Translations under genes and position numbers: made by a program
Source of the DNA: CAYFFV01 sp964342695
Lineage (GTDB): Bacteria; Acidobacteriota; Vicinamibacteria; Vicinamibacterales; UBA8438
NCBI GenBank assembly: GCA_964342695.1
Contig: CAYFFV010000004.1
Coordinates: forward strand, 1 to 64,000
Direction of reading: 5' to 3'
DNA: 64,000 bases
Notes under the pieces: generated by a model
The model's database searches: none
What the model was told of the DNA's origin: nothing
What the model saw: only the letters and a program-made list of their open reading frames with translations
Shown here: piece by piece, positions 42,672 through 51,327 of the stretch
Layout of the letters: the number at the start of each line of letters is the position of its first letter
Numbering within the stretch: position 1 is the stretch's first letter

Positions 42672-43112
42672 ATGTCTTTTCCGGTCACAGTGCATTCCAA
42701 ACCATGCTCCGACTTAGGGCAGTTATTGTCTGATGAAGTGGTAGTTGATTTTCCTTCAATGCTCGGTTTGGTTGAGCGTATCCGGAGTGATTTTTTTGGG
42801 ACTTCAAGTGCCCGTGAAAGTATCGAACCTGCTTATACTGCGCAAGTAGCGGTAACGTCTAAGCAAGCGAGTGAAGGGGTGCAGGTGCCTCTTGATTTAT
42901 TTGTTCAGTCGACCTGTCCCATATGTGGCGGGCGAGGAGAAATCTGGGAAGAAATGTGTGGTATCTGTGTTGGAACCGGCAGTGGTGGAATGTTTCATAC
43001 TCTGAACATAGAAGTTCCGCCTAGGGTAAAACATGGTACTTGCCTAACATTTAAGTTACAGTTACCGTTTGCGGCAGAGAGCCGGGTCGATGTTCAAGTA
43101 AGTATTTTCTAA
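42672..43112 (+). CDS. DnaJ-like half zinc-finger protein
   Basis: A 146-residue protein resembling the central and C-terminal parts of DnaJ without the J domain. It has ATVTSKQAS-type substrate-domain sequence (VAVTSKQASEGVQVPLDL), then one zinc centre CPICGGRG...CGICVGTGSG, and IEVPPRVKHGTCLTFKL. DnaJ proper has four CxxCxGxG repeats; here there are two, enough for one zinc. The N-terminal 45 residues are unrelated to the J domain. The frame opens at TTG 42633; ATG 42672 is preferred. It lies 11 bases before mrp, so a role in Fe-S or protein folding is possible. Confidence 0.75.
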   Translation: MSFPVTVHSKPCSDLGQLLSDEVVVDFPSMLGLVERIRSDFFGTSSARESIEPAYTAQVAVTSKQASEGVQVPLDLFVQSTCPICGGRGEIWEEMCGICVGTGSGGMFHTLNIEVPPRVKHGTCLTFKLQLPFAAESRVDVQVSIF

Positions 43113-43123
43113 CGGATATTTTT

Positions 43124-44185
43124 ATGATTTCTGAGTCAGCTATTCTCGATGTATTAAAAGTTGTTAATGATCCGGACCTTAAGAAAGATATTGTTAGTTT
43201 GGGTTTTGTGAAGGATCTAGTTATTGAGGATGACATAGTTTCATTTTCGATTGAATTAACGACTCCTGCTTGTCCCGTGAAAGAACAGATGCGCGAGGAA
43301 GCGGAATCTGCTGTTTTAGGTGTTAAAGGAGTGAAAACTGTTAACGTCAATATGACCGCAACGGTCCGACCTGCTATGACGCCTGAAACAGGCAGGGCGG
43401 CTATACCGGGTGTTAAAAATGTAATTGCTGTTGGGGCAGGTAAGGGAGGTGTCGGCAAGACCACTGTGTCCGTGAACTTAGCGGTGGCATTGGCGCAGTG
43501 TGGTAGCAAGGTCGGAATTATCGATGGTGATGTATATGGACCAAATGTGCCAATAATGTTGGGAGTCGATGCTCAACTTTCTACGGATGGAAAGAAAATT
43601 GTTCCGGCGGAAAAGTATGGTATCCGTTTGGTGTCAATGGGGTTTCTCGCAGATGGGAAAGCACCAATTATATGGAGAGGTCCCATGTTGCACGGTGTTG
43701 TTAGACAATTTTTTCAGGATGTTCAATGGGGTGAACTGGACTATCTTGTGATAGATATGCCGCCCGGAACGGGAGACGTGGCATTAAGTCTTAGTCAGAC
43801 GGTTCTGGTTGCAGGTGCGATTGTTGTTACCACACCCCAGGCAGTCTCTCTTTCTGATAGCCAAAGAGCCGTAGGGATGTACCGCAAACTCGAAGTGCCT
43901 ACGCTAGGAATCATAGAAAATATGTCGCATCATGTTTGTCCTAACTGTAATCATGAGAGTGATATTTTTGGAAAGGGTGGAGGTAATTCTATTGCTGAAG
44001 AATTGAAAGTGCCCTTTCTAGGCAAGATCCCATTGTATGAACCAATACGAGTTGGTAGTGATATCGGTGAACCGATTGTGTTGAGTGAACCTAACTCATC
44101 AGCGGGTCGAGCTTTCATGGAAGTAGCAGAGCGTGCCGCTGCTCAGGTGTCTATTGCGAGCTACGAGAGCCTTTCCGTGTCGTAA
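43124..44185 (+). CDS. mrp: Mrp/ApbC-type iron-sulfur carrier ATPase
   Basis: P-loop ATPase that binds and transfers Fe-S clusters. An N-terminal MIP18/DUF59 domain (VLKVVNDPDLKKDIVSLGFV, residues 5-90) precedes the ATPase with the deviant Walker A GAGKGGVGKTTVSVNLA near residue 108, then DYLVIDMPPGTGDVALSL. The cluster-binding CxxC is in HHVCPNCNHES near residue 271. It has 353 residues, full length. It converges on the exported pcm-like gene. Confidence 0.95.
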   Translation: MISESAILDVLKVVNDPDLKKDIVSLGFVKDLVIEDDIVSFSIELTTPACPVKEQMREEAESAVLGVKGVKTVNVNMTATVRPAMTPETGRAAIPGVKNVIAVGAGKGGVGKTTVSVNLAVALAQCGSKVGIIDGDVYGPNVPIMLGVDAQLSTDGKKIVPAEKYGIRLVSMGFLADGKAPIIWRGPMLHGVVRQFFQDVQWGELDYLVIDMPPGTGDVALSLSQTVLVAGAIVVTTPQAVSLSDSQRAVGMYRKLEVPTLGIIENMSHHVCPNCNHESDIFGKGGGNSIAEELKVPFLGKIPLYEPIRVGSDIGEPIVLSEPNSSAGRAFMEVAERAAAQVSIASYESLSVS

Positions 44186-44221
44186 CGGCACGGTTCAACG
44201 CTGCTCTAACACACAAACATC

Positions 44222-44926
44222 CTATCTGTCGGTAGAGGCTTGTCCTGTCATTGAAACGAAACGCACAGGAATCGTCGATTGGATAGTTGACCCATCTATA
44301 GTTTTTGTTACAACGGTCATTCGTTGACTCACTTTGCCTAAGGGAATCACTAATCGTGCTCCGGTCGCCAACTGTTTAACGAGTTCTTCTGGTAATTTTT
44401 CTGGGGCTGCGGCTACGATAATACCGTCAAATAGGCCAAGTTCTGGCCATCCTTGATAACCGTCACCTTCTCGAAAAGTTATATTTGTGTAGCCTAATTC
44501 AGTTAGTAACGCACGAGATCGTCTAGCTAATTCAGGGACGATCTCAATCGTATAGACATGTCGTACAATTTCTGCGAGGACCGCGGTCTGGTAGCCAGAG
44601 CCTGTGCCGATTTCAAGAACAGTCGCTTCGGGTTTTAAATTAAGAAGTTCGGTCATATAGGCAACAATGTACGGCTGTGAAATGGTTTGTTGAAATCCTA
44701 TTGGAAGAGGTCTATCCGCGTAAGCTTGTTCGCGAAGTTCTAAAGGAACGAATTCGTGTCGTTGTACGGCACCCATTGCCGCGAGAACATCGCTGTCTGT
44801 GATACCTCTTGTACGAAGATGTTTTTCTACCATGTTGTTACGTTCGGAACTAAAAGGTAAAACCTGGCTAAACGTAGTCGTAAATAAAAAAATAAAGATT
44901 AGTTGAAACCGCGTTATTCTTTTCAT
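44222..44926 (-). CDS. pcm: Exported protein-L-isoaspartate O-methyltransferase
   Basis: Methylates isoaspartyl residues to start repair of aged proteins. The 234-residue protein has a signal peptide (MKRITRFQ, then a hydrophobic stretch to about residue 20), unlike the cytosolic type. After it come MVEKHLRTRGI, VPLELREQAYADRPLPIG, SQPYIVAYM, the SAM motif EIGTGSGYQTAVLAE and IIVAAAPEKLPE, all typical of Pcm. The ATG at 44926 is the only start giving the signal. Exported Pcm proteins are known in some Gram-negative groups; a SAM supply for them is unclear. Confidence 0.9.
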   Translation of the reverse strand: MKRITRFQLIFIFLFTTTFSQVLPFSSERNNMVEKHLRTRGITDSDVLAAMGAVQRHEFVPLELREQAYADRPLPIGFQQTISQPYIVAYMTELLNLKPEATVLEIGTGSGYQTAVLAEIVRHVYTIEIVPELARRSRALLTELGYTNITFREGDGYQGWPELGLFDGIIVAAAPEKLPEELVKQLATGARLVIPLGKVSQRMTVVTKTIDGSTIQSTIPVRFVSMTGQASTDR

Positions 44927-45015
44927 GAGAATAGCTCCATCAATGTAGACTTGACTTTATGTTCATTCTCATTCATCTTTCCAGAGTTTGCTAAGGCGAT
45001 AGAGGTTTAACTGCG

Positions 45016-46197
45016 ATGGTTTCTCTGAAAGATCATAAATCTAACGGAGCTCAGTTCACAGGGCAATACGTTTTTTTTACCGGAAACTTATCTTCAATCA
45101 GTCGACAAGAAGCGTTTGAACTGGTTAAACGTTTTGGAGGAGTTGTTTGTAAGGAAATGTCGACAAAAACGACGGTGCTTGTGGTAGGAGCGGATGGTTT
45201 TTCCGATGTAACTGATTGCAGTAGCGATTTTATTCATGAAGATGATAGAAACGAACAAACAAACGTACTCAAACAGGCCGAAGCTTTAAATAATCATTCT
45301 CCTAACAAAGTAAACATTTTAAGCGAGGACGAATTTTGTGCATTATGCGGTTTAAGAACAATAAATTCGCTTGAACAGAGGTATCACAATGTAAAGTCAA
45401 TTCGAGAACTATATCCGGTTATTAACGAATCTCGTTTGAGATATCTTGATACTTGTGGCCTGATTAGGCCCGTCGCTCACGCTAATAATGAGACGTACTA
45501 TAAATTCTCAGATATTGTTGTTGTTAAACGGATTCATGATTTATTAAGTCAAGGAAAATCTTTCCGAAAAATAGTGCGACGTATGTTGGTCGCCCAAGAT
45601 GGACAACTAGTCCTGGATTTTAGTGCTGCACGTAACGAATCTTATCGGGCTAAAGTTGTTGCTCTGAGATACGGTAAGGCGAACAAGATTTTTCTTGAAA
45701 AATATCAAGATAGTCTGGCAGAGTTTGAAAATCCTCAAACGGCTGTGGCTGCGCGGTTTTTTCTTGAGGGTTCTGAGTTAGATGAAGGCAACCATGCTGA
45801 AAAGGAGAAAGCCCAGTCGGCCTATCGAAAAGCGTTGCTGTTGGATCCGAATTTAGTACCTGCAATTGTCAATCTTGCTAATATCCACTATGCCAGCGAT
45901 GAGTTGGTGGAGGCGCAAGCTCTTTATGCAAGAGCGCTTCAAATTGATCCAGATTGTTTTGAAGCATATTTTAACTTGGGAAATATCCATCACGATCTAG
46001 GTCGGCACGAGGAGGCTCTTGAATGTTACTCAGAAGCTCTTCGGCTTAATCCTACCTACGCCGATGCCCACTTTTATATGGCCGTAACTCTTGAAAAGAT
46101 GGGTCGTTCTGTTGATTCAAAATCGCATTGGCAACGATACCAACAGCTTGCTCCAGACGGGGAGTGGGTTGATCTTGCAAAAGAGTTTAGCGAGTAA
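45016..46197 (+). CDS. BRCT - MerR HTH - TPR protein
   Basis: A three-part cytosolic protein of 393 residues. Residues 14-112 are a BRCT domain: YVFFTGNLSSISRQEAFELV, RFGGVVCKEMSTKTTVLVVG, with an acidic insertion. Residues 126-190 are a MerR-type helix-turn-helix: VKSIRELYPVINESRLRYLD and KFSDIVVVKRIHDLLSQGK. Residues 245-385 hold three or four TPR repeats: ALLLDPNLVPAIVNLANIHY, ALQIDPDCFEAYFNLGNIHH, ALRLNPTYADAHFYMAVTLE. It has no export signal. It may bind DNA while recruiting partners through BRCT or TPR modules; its target is unknown. It is monocistronic, divergent from pcm. Confidence 0.9.
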   Translation: MVSLKDHKSNGAQFTGQYVFFTGNLSSISRQEAFELVKRFGGVVCKEMSTKTTVLVVGADGFSDVTDCSSDFIHEDDRNEQTNVLKQAEALNNHSPNKVNILSEDEFCALCGLRTINSLEQRYHNVKSIRELYPVINESRLRYLDTCGLIRPVAHANNETYYKFSDIVVVKRIHDLLSQGKSFRKIVRRMLVAQDGQLVLDFSAARNESYRAKVVALRYGKANKIFLEKYQDSLAEFENPQTAVAARFFLEGSELDEGNHAEKEKAQSAYRKALLLDPNLVPAIVNLANIHYASDELVEAQALYARALQIDPDCFEAYFNLGNIHHDLGRHEEALECYSEALRLNPTYADAHFYMAVTLEKMGRSVDSKSHWQRYQQLAPDGEWVDLAKEFSE

Positions 46198-46301
46198 AAT
46201 ATTTTTGTGTGAGTTTAGATAGTGAATCAACGATCAGGTGACAATCCAATTTTATTCGTTGCAGCTTCACCTTAGAGCTAGCTAGAAAATGAGAGCAACG
46301 G

Positions 46302-46317
46302 TTTCTATTAATAGAAA
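46302..46317. repeat. Perfect 16-bp palindrome
   Basis: TTTCTATTAATAGAAA is fully self-complementary and lies between the convergent BRCT-MerR-TPR and infA genes. It resembles the palindrome at 7052-7071 (GGTTTCTAT...ATAGA in both). Confidence 0.4.
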
Positions 46318-46340
46318 AGCCTGAGAAATAATCAGTCAAG

Positions 46341-46559
46341 TTATCTTGCACGAAACGTGATTATTCCACGTGTTGGGTCGTAAGGAGATACTCCGACAGT
46401 AACGCGGTCGCCGGGAACGACTTTAATTCTGAATCTTCTCATTCGTCCACTGAGTTGGGCCAGCACTTCATGTCCTGGATCGCACTCAACGCGGTAAAGT
46501 CCGCCACTATGTACCGCCGTGATCGTTCCCTGAACATCTATTAAATCGTCTTTTGCCAA
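46341..46559 (-). CDS. infA: Translation initiation factor IF-1
   Basis: OB-fold factor that occupies the ribosomal A site during initiation. It has 72 residues with the family start AKDDLIDVQGTI, then HEVLAQLSGRMRRFRIKVVPGD and a C-terminal RGIITFRAR. It begins with TTG 46559, with a GGAG site about 6 bases upstream; no ATG is in place. A TATAAT (46583-46578) stands just upstream, past the end of the acyltransferase gene, so infA may have its own promoter. It is not next to ribosomal protein genes, which is unusual compared with many bacteria. Confidence 0.95.
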   Translation of the reverse strand: MAKDDLIDVQGTITAVHSGGLYRVECDPGHEVLAQLSGRMRRFRIKVVPGDRVTVGVSPYDPTRGIITFRAR

Positions 46560-46601
46560 ATTGTCTCCAGTAGAAAAATTATATCAGGTGAATCGAGTTT
46601 T

Positions 46602-49142
46602 CTACATTGCTCGGACTGCTTCTTCCAACTTTTTTGCAATGTCTTCATAATCATTGGTTTCGAATGTCAATGGTTTTCCAAAGGTTATACGAACATGTCC
46701 AGGTTTAGGCATTTTCCATGATTTACGTAGGATTTTATCTAAGCCATCAATTCGTACTGGGATCACCGGAATTTGTAAACGAGATGCGATCATTCCAATT
46801 CCAGGTTGGAAATCATCTATTAAGCCGTTTTCAGTTCGACGACCTTCTGGAAATATGAGAACAGAAATTCGGTGATCTAGTAAGTCTCCTAAATATCGAA
46901 TTGCGTCACGAGTACCGGTTTCACGTTGTGGGAGTGGAAAGACATTAAACAAAAGCGTGGCTAGGTAGTAGGTACAACTATTTATAATTCTGGCTATTCT
47001 GGAATGTTGTTGCGGATGAAAATGTGGAGTAAAGAATTCTTTTGCTGCTGCAGTGGCCACATTGTATCGAATATCGGGTGGTAACGCAGCAAGAATTACA
47101 GGGCTGTCGAGGTGGCTCTGGTGGTTTGCAGCGAACACAACTGGGTGATTGGGTGTACTTAGGTTTTCAGTTCCTTCCACCTTAATCCAAGCAAAGAGGC
47201 GAGTAAGTGGCAGTAGCCATAGCCCTAGACTAAGTTTCCGTATCAACCTAGCAGGCCATTTTTGATTCCAGGAAGGAAACGTTGATGTTAGAGGTCGTGA
47301 TTTTTCTTGCGTGTTGGGCACATTAGGAGTCTTCGAAACCTGTTCAAGAAGATCCTGAAGTTCGCCAATTGTTGATGGTTCTGAAAGTAATGATTCGTCG
47401 AGTGTTAGGCCTGAAGTTTGTTCGAGCGCCATTAACAGTTCGATCTTTTCTATTGAACTGAGACCTAATTCTAGAAGGTTAGTATTGTTCGATACCTGAC
47501 GGTCTGTGGTCAATTTTTGAACGATTGCTGCAACACCATTTCCGTCTGCGGGAGCCACAGTGTGTTCGGCTTTTGCCCCACTATTTACCCAACGTTTTAA
47601 TTCATGGCGTTTTAATTTTTTGGTGCCTTCTGTACGTGGCAATGATTTGCCGGGCCAGATTGATCTACCTCTAATTTTTTGATGATCTTCAAGGTTGCTA
47701 TTTGCATCTCGTAGCACCTTTGATAAATCGGCGTTTGGTTCTAACACCAGAACTGCATGTACATGTTCGCGGTTTTGATGGAGTGTGCCGATTATTCCAG
47801 CTTCTCGAACTCCAGCAATAGATTCGACGACTCTTTCAACGTCTTCTGGAAAAACATTTAAGCCTTCTGCAGTCACGATCACGTCTTTTTTTCGACCTTT
47901 TACGGTTAGTCGGCCATCTTGATCAACGGAACCTAAGTCGCCAGTATGAAACCATCCGTCGTTTGAAAAGGAGTTATCGGTTTCAGTTTCTTGATAGTAG
48001 CCGGTGGTGACGTTGTCCCCGCGAACTAAAATCTCACCGTCCGCAGCGATTTTTATGTTTACTCCTTTAATAGGAGTACCCACGCTACCCTTCTTGGTTC
48101 GAAATGGATGATTAAGCGTCACGATTGGGGCTGTTTCTGTAAGTCCATATCCTTGAATTACGAGAAAACCTAATTGTGACCAAAATGCTTCGAGTTTTGG
48201 ATCCAGTGGTGCTGCACCTACTACGAAAGCCCAAAACTTTAATCCGAATAATTTGTGAATGCGGCGATATTTCCACCAACGGGCTGCAATATTTTTCGTT
48301 TGTCGTTTGTCTTGAACGAGTTCAGGAGACAACAGGGTTACATAGTCTTTGAGTAATTCAAGTATTTTTGGGACACAAACAACTACAGAGATTCTGTTTT
48401 TGTGAATCTGACGGACAATATCTTCAGGGTTATAACCCCGCATAAAAACAGTAGTGCCTGTCAACATGGGAGGGATAAAGGTGGACATCGCCTGTCCAAA
48501 CATATGGCTCAGTGGTAGCAGGTTGAGAAAGCGGATGGGACTTACTAGGTGGCTGTAGCTCTTGTATTTCAAAATTTCTCGCTCGACAGGAACTATATTT
48601 GCAAGAATATTTTTGTGGGTAAGTTGCACACCTTTTGGTTCAGCAGTAGCTCCCGAGGTAAATATAATTTCTGCTAGCAGTGGCTCTGTGTTTTTAGACC
48701 CCGACACCTTATGTTCTTTAAGAATGCGTTTGGTTGAGGAAGTGTTTCTTAAAAGAGTGTTAAGAGAGACTATTTTTGAGGGGGGAAATTTTACAGGAAG
48801 GCAAAGGTTGCTTCCGACAATCAAGGCTGTTGCGTTAACAATATTAATGACACGATCGACAAATTTAGTCGACGCCCGAAAATCAATTGGAACAATAATA
48901 ATTTCGGATAACAAACAACCCCACAGAGCTACCAGCCATTCTGGGCAATTTTCTCCCCACAGTACGACTTTATTGCCAGAATCACATCCGATAGTTTCTA
49001 AGTGTTCTGCAAAATGGTAGGCAGAGGTTCTTATTTCGTCGTACGAGTACGAGTATGTACGGTACCCATCGTCATAGGTTAGAAATGTTGCTTTAGAACA
49101 AATGCTGTCATCAAAAAAGTCGAGTAAATTGTCTCGGGTCAT
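46602..49142 (-). CDS. Acyl-ACP/CoA synthetase - ACP - 1-acylglycerol-phosphate acyltransferase fusion
   Basis: An 846-residue multidomain lipid enzyme. Residues 1-510 are an AMP-forming synthetase with FTSGATAEPKGVQLTH, GYGLTETAPIV and TGDLGSVDQDGRLTVKGRKKD. About residue 561 is the phosphopantetheine Ser of a carrier domain, LELGLSSIEKIELLMALEQ. Residues 640-846 are a PlsC acyltransferase with NHQSHLDSP (HX4D), then FPEGRRTENG. Together they can activate a free fatty acid, hold it on the ACP and transfer it to lysophosphatidate or lysolipid, like Aas with a built-in carrier. It is upstream of infA and downstream of the OMP gene. Confidence 0.92.
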   Translation of the reverse strand: MTRDNLLDFFDDSICSKATFLTYDDGYRTYSYSYDEIRTSAYHFAEHLETIGCDSGNKVVLWGENCPEWLVALWGCLLSEIIIVPIDFRASTKFVDRVINIVNATALIVGSNLCLPVKFPPSKIVSLNTLLRNTSSTKRILKEHKVSGSKNTEPLLAEIIFTSGATAEPKGVQLTHKNILANIVPVEREILKYKSYSHLVSPIRFLNLLPLSHMFGQAMSTFIPPMLTGTTVFMRGYNPEDIVRQIHKNRISVVVCVPKILELLKDYVTLLSPELVQDKRQTKNIAARWWKYRRIHKLFGLKFWAFVVGAAPLDPKLEAFWSQLGFLVIQGYGLTETAPIVTLNHPFRTKKGSVGTPIKGVNIKIAADGEILVRGDNVTTGYYQETETDNSFSNDGWFHTGDLGSVDQDGRLTVKGRKKDVIVTAEGLNVFPEDVERVVESIAGVREAGIIGTLHQNREHVHAVLVLEPNADLSKVLRDANSNLEDHQKIRGRSIWPGKSLPRTEGTKKLKRHELKRWVNSGAKAEHTVAPADGNGVAAIVQKLTTDRQVSNNTNLLELGLSSIEKIELLMALEQTSGLTLDESLLSEPSTIGELQDLLEQVSKTPNVPNTQEKSRPLTSTFPSWNQKWPARLIRKLSLGLWLLPLTRLFAWIKVEGTENLSTPNHPVVFAANHQSHLDSPVILAALPPDIRYNVATAAAKEFFTPHFHPQQHSRIARIINSCTYYLATLLFNVFPLPQRETGTRDAIRYLGDLLDHRISVLIFPEGRRTENGLIDDFQPGIGMIASRLQIPVIPVRIDGLDKILRKSWKMPKPGHVRITFGKPLTFETNDYEDIAKKLEEAVRAM

Positions 49143-49233
49143 TTCATAACTATGGTCAAGTTTGTTTCGAATTCAATACAGACTAAGAATACTTTGGCCG
49201 CCGGTTATTTTTAAACTATAGTGAGAGTGCCTT

Positions 49234-49893
49234 TTACTTAAAGGACACACCAGCACTTGCGATTGTGGTCGTTACACGGGGGGAGGCCGGCTCGGTGGAG
49301 GTCGCCGTAAGTGGACTACCCGCGTAGAAACGTAAATCTAGTGAAAATGCTACATGTTCATTTAGAAACCAACGCACCCCACCTCCATAATTAATTGTAC
49401 TCGTAGCGCGCTGACTAGGTGCATCTTCATTTAGTGGAAAAAGCGCCAACTTTGAAGTGCCCATGCCACCACTAATGTAACTCCAGCCATTCCGATTACC
49501 GAAATTGAACGAAATTTGTGGTGAAACGGCACTAAAGGTTTTACGGAGGGTTGGAGCACTAAGTTTTGAGTCGGATTCGGATGGGCTCTGGTCACTAAAA
49601 GACTTGTGTATATTCGCTCCTATACCAAAGGTAATAACACGCCAACGGAAAAAATAGTAATGTGCGCCGATGTCAAACCCAAGTCCGATAGAGGGTGTAT
49701 CTGCCGGTACTAGGTTTCTAGCAACCGCCAACTCTGCATTCTTTCCAAATGGCACGAAAGAACCGCGTGCGTCGATGACAAATCTTCCGATCGGTTCTTC
49801 AAACTGTGCTTGAGCAGTAGCAGTGACGCCTGTCAGTATCAGTAATGTACCGATTAATATCCTTGAGATGCGAGGGACGAGGCAAATCAACAT
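49234..49893 (-). CDS. Outer-membrane beta-barrel protein
   Basis: An exported beta-barrel of 219 residues. A signal peptide covers residues 1-28 (ending ATAQAQ). Alternating hydrophobic strands follow: GRFVIDARGSFVPFG, GLGFDIGAHYYFF, VITFGIGANIH, ISFNFGNRNGWSYISGGMGTS, and a last strand TTIASAGVSFK ending in Phe-Lys. Function is unknown; the OmpA-like eight-strand type is likely. It is 18 bases after the cca gene's end on the same strand. Confidence 0.82.
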   Translation of the reverse strand: MLICLVPRISRILIGTLLILTGVTATAQAQFEEPIGRFVIDARGSFVPFGKNAELAVARNLVPADTPSIGLGFDIGAHYYFFRWRVITFGIGANIHKSFSDQSPSESDSKLSAPTLRKTFSAVSPQISFNFGNRNGWSYISGGMGTSKLALFPLNEDAPSQRATSTINYGGGVRWFLNEHVAFSLDLRFYAGSPLTATSTEPASPRVTTTIASAGVSFK

Positions 49894-49911
49894 GTTAAAA
49901 AGTATATGGTT

Positions 49912-51327
49912 TCAGTGAGCGATTTCTTCGCTTAAATTGTGGATAATTCGTTTTGCTGCTTCAACAGCGTCGCTGAGGTTTTTTACGGTTCCGTCCAGTT
50001 GTTGTTCGTAAACTAAAGATAATATTTTTCCTATTTGAGGTCCCGGATGAAGTCCGAGTGTTAGTAAATGCCTTCCTTTTAAAATGGGTGATGGCGCTTG
50101 ATGTTGAACTTCGAGTTTTCTGGCGCGTTCCAAAAACCAGTCAATAGCTGAGCAGTCAAAATGTCCTTTTCGACCAAGACAATCAGATTTGGCGACTCGT
50201 GCTAATAGATCGAGATCGACTTTTCTCGCTAATCTCCGAAACGCGCCGTCACTTACCCCATTATGAGCCTTGGCCCACATGCCTGGCTTAAGATGATTCG
50301 CGACCAAGCCTATTACTTGTTTACGTACGTCGTAACCATGAAGATTCTTTATCTTGAATCGATCGAGGAAATCGTTTGTCGGTGTGACACCAGCTTCTTC
50401 GTGGTTATGGGAACGGATTCGGCCATCGATATATTTAGTGGTCGATGGTTTTCCGAAGTCGTGACAAATTGCCCCCAGCATGACAGAAAGTTTCTGTTCT
50501 TTTTGTAAATCATCTATCCGGGTTCTGGCTTGGTCAATTACTAGTTGATTGTGTGTCCAAACGTCACCCTCTGGGTGCCATTCAGGTTCCTGTGGACAGT
50601 TAACTAAGGCGTTCATTTCTGGAAATAGTTTTTTGATAATGCCAATTTCGAGTCCCAATTGAAATCCTATAGAGGGTCTTTCAGCCAGTAAAAGAAGTTT
50701 TTCTATTTCTCCCCAGATGCGTTCGGAAGGCAAGTCGTCAACGGCAATAGTCTTGAGAAGATTTTTTGTGTTTGATTCAACTTGGAGTTCGAGCCTTGCC
50801 GTAAATTGCATGGCCCGCAATACACGTAGACTATCATCCGTAAAGGTCTGGGGATCAACGATGCGTAATACTTTCTGGTTTAAATCCTCCAAACCTCCAA
50901 ATGGATCGTGGTATTCGTTAGTAAGAGGATTCCACGCGATGGCGTTGATGGTGAAGTCTCTCCGGCGAGTAGCTTCTTGAACGCTTAATGTAGAATCGCC
51001 AGTTATGGAAAAGCCTCGGTGTCCGGTTCCCGTTTTAGACTCTCGCCGTGGTAGTGAAATGTCGAGGTTCGCGATTTTGTAAACAGCAAAGCTTTCTCCG
51101 ACAGCATCAATTGTCCCAAGGTTTTGTAGCAGATTTCTGAGTTCTCGTGCAGGTAAACCGTACACTTCAATGTCAATATCTTTTGAAGGTGATCCGCGTA
51201 CATGGTCACGCACCCAGCCACCTACGAAAAGAGCCTGTCCGCCGGCTATCTTGACTAGTTCAGCGATCTGTAGCGCGAGTATGAGGTTTTTTTCAGTTTT
51301 AGGGAATGGTGCGATTAGTTTATCCAT
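49912..51327 (-). CDS. cca: CCA-adding tRNA nucleotidyltransferase
   Basis: Class II enzyme that builds or repairs the tRNA 3' CCA end, of 471 residues. N-terminal catalytic motifs: LFVGGWVRDHVRG and DIDIEVYG (the two metal Asps), then RRDFTINAIAWNP, and a C-terminal HD domain with LGAICHDFGKP and HNHEEAG. The extra HD domain resembles the E. coli-type enzyme with phosphatase activity. Its start overlaps the SUMF1-like gene by 8 bases. Both tRNA genes in the window encode CCA, so it probably serves for repair. Confidence 0.94.
   Translation of the reverse strand: MDKLIAPFPKTEKNLILALQIAELVKIAGGQALFVGGWVRDHVRGSPSKDIDIEVYGLPARELRNLLQNLGTIDAVGESFAVYKIANLDISLPRRESKTGTGHRGFSITGDSTLSVQEATRRRDFTINAIAWNPLTNEYHDPFGGLEDLNQKVLRIVDPQTFTDDSLRVLRAMQFTARLELQVESNTKNLLKTIAVDDLPSERIWGEIEKLLLLAERPSIGFQLGLEIGIIKKLFPEMNALVNCPQEPEWHPEGDVWTHNQLVIDQARTRIDDLQKEQKLSVMLGAICHDFGKPSTTKYIDGRIRSHNHEEAGVTPTNDFLDRFKIKNLHGYDVRKQVIGLVANHLKPGMWAKAHNGVSDGAFRRLARKVDLDLLARVAKSDCLGRKGHFDCSAIDWFLERARKLEVQHQAPSPILKGRHLLTLGLHPGPQIGKILSLVYEQQLDGTVKNLSDAVEAAKRIIHNLSEEIAH

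Noticed and set aside
48562..49020. 152-codon plus-strand frame inside the acyl-ACP synthetase
   Set aside because: Antisense shadow of a confirmed coding region without a start site or motif.
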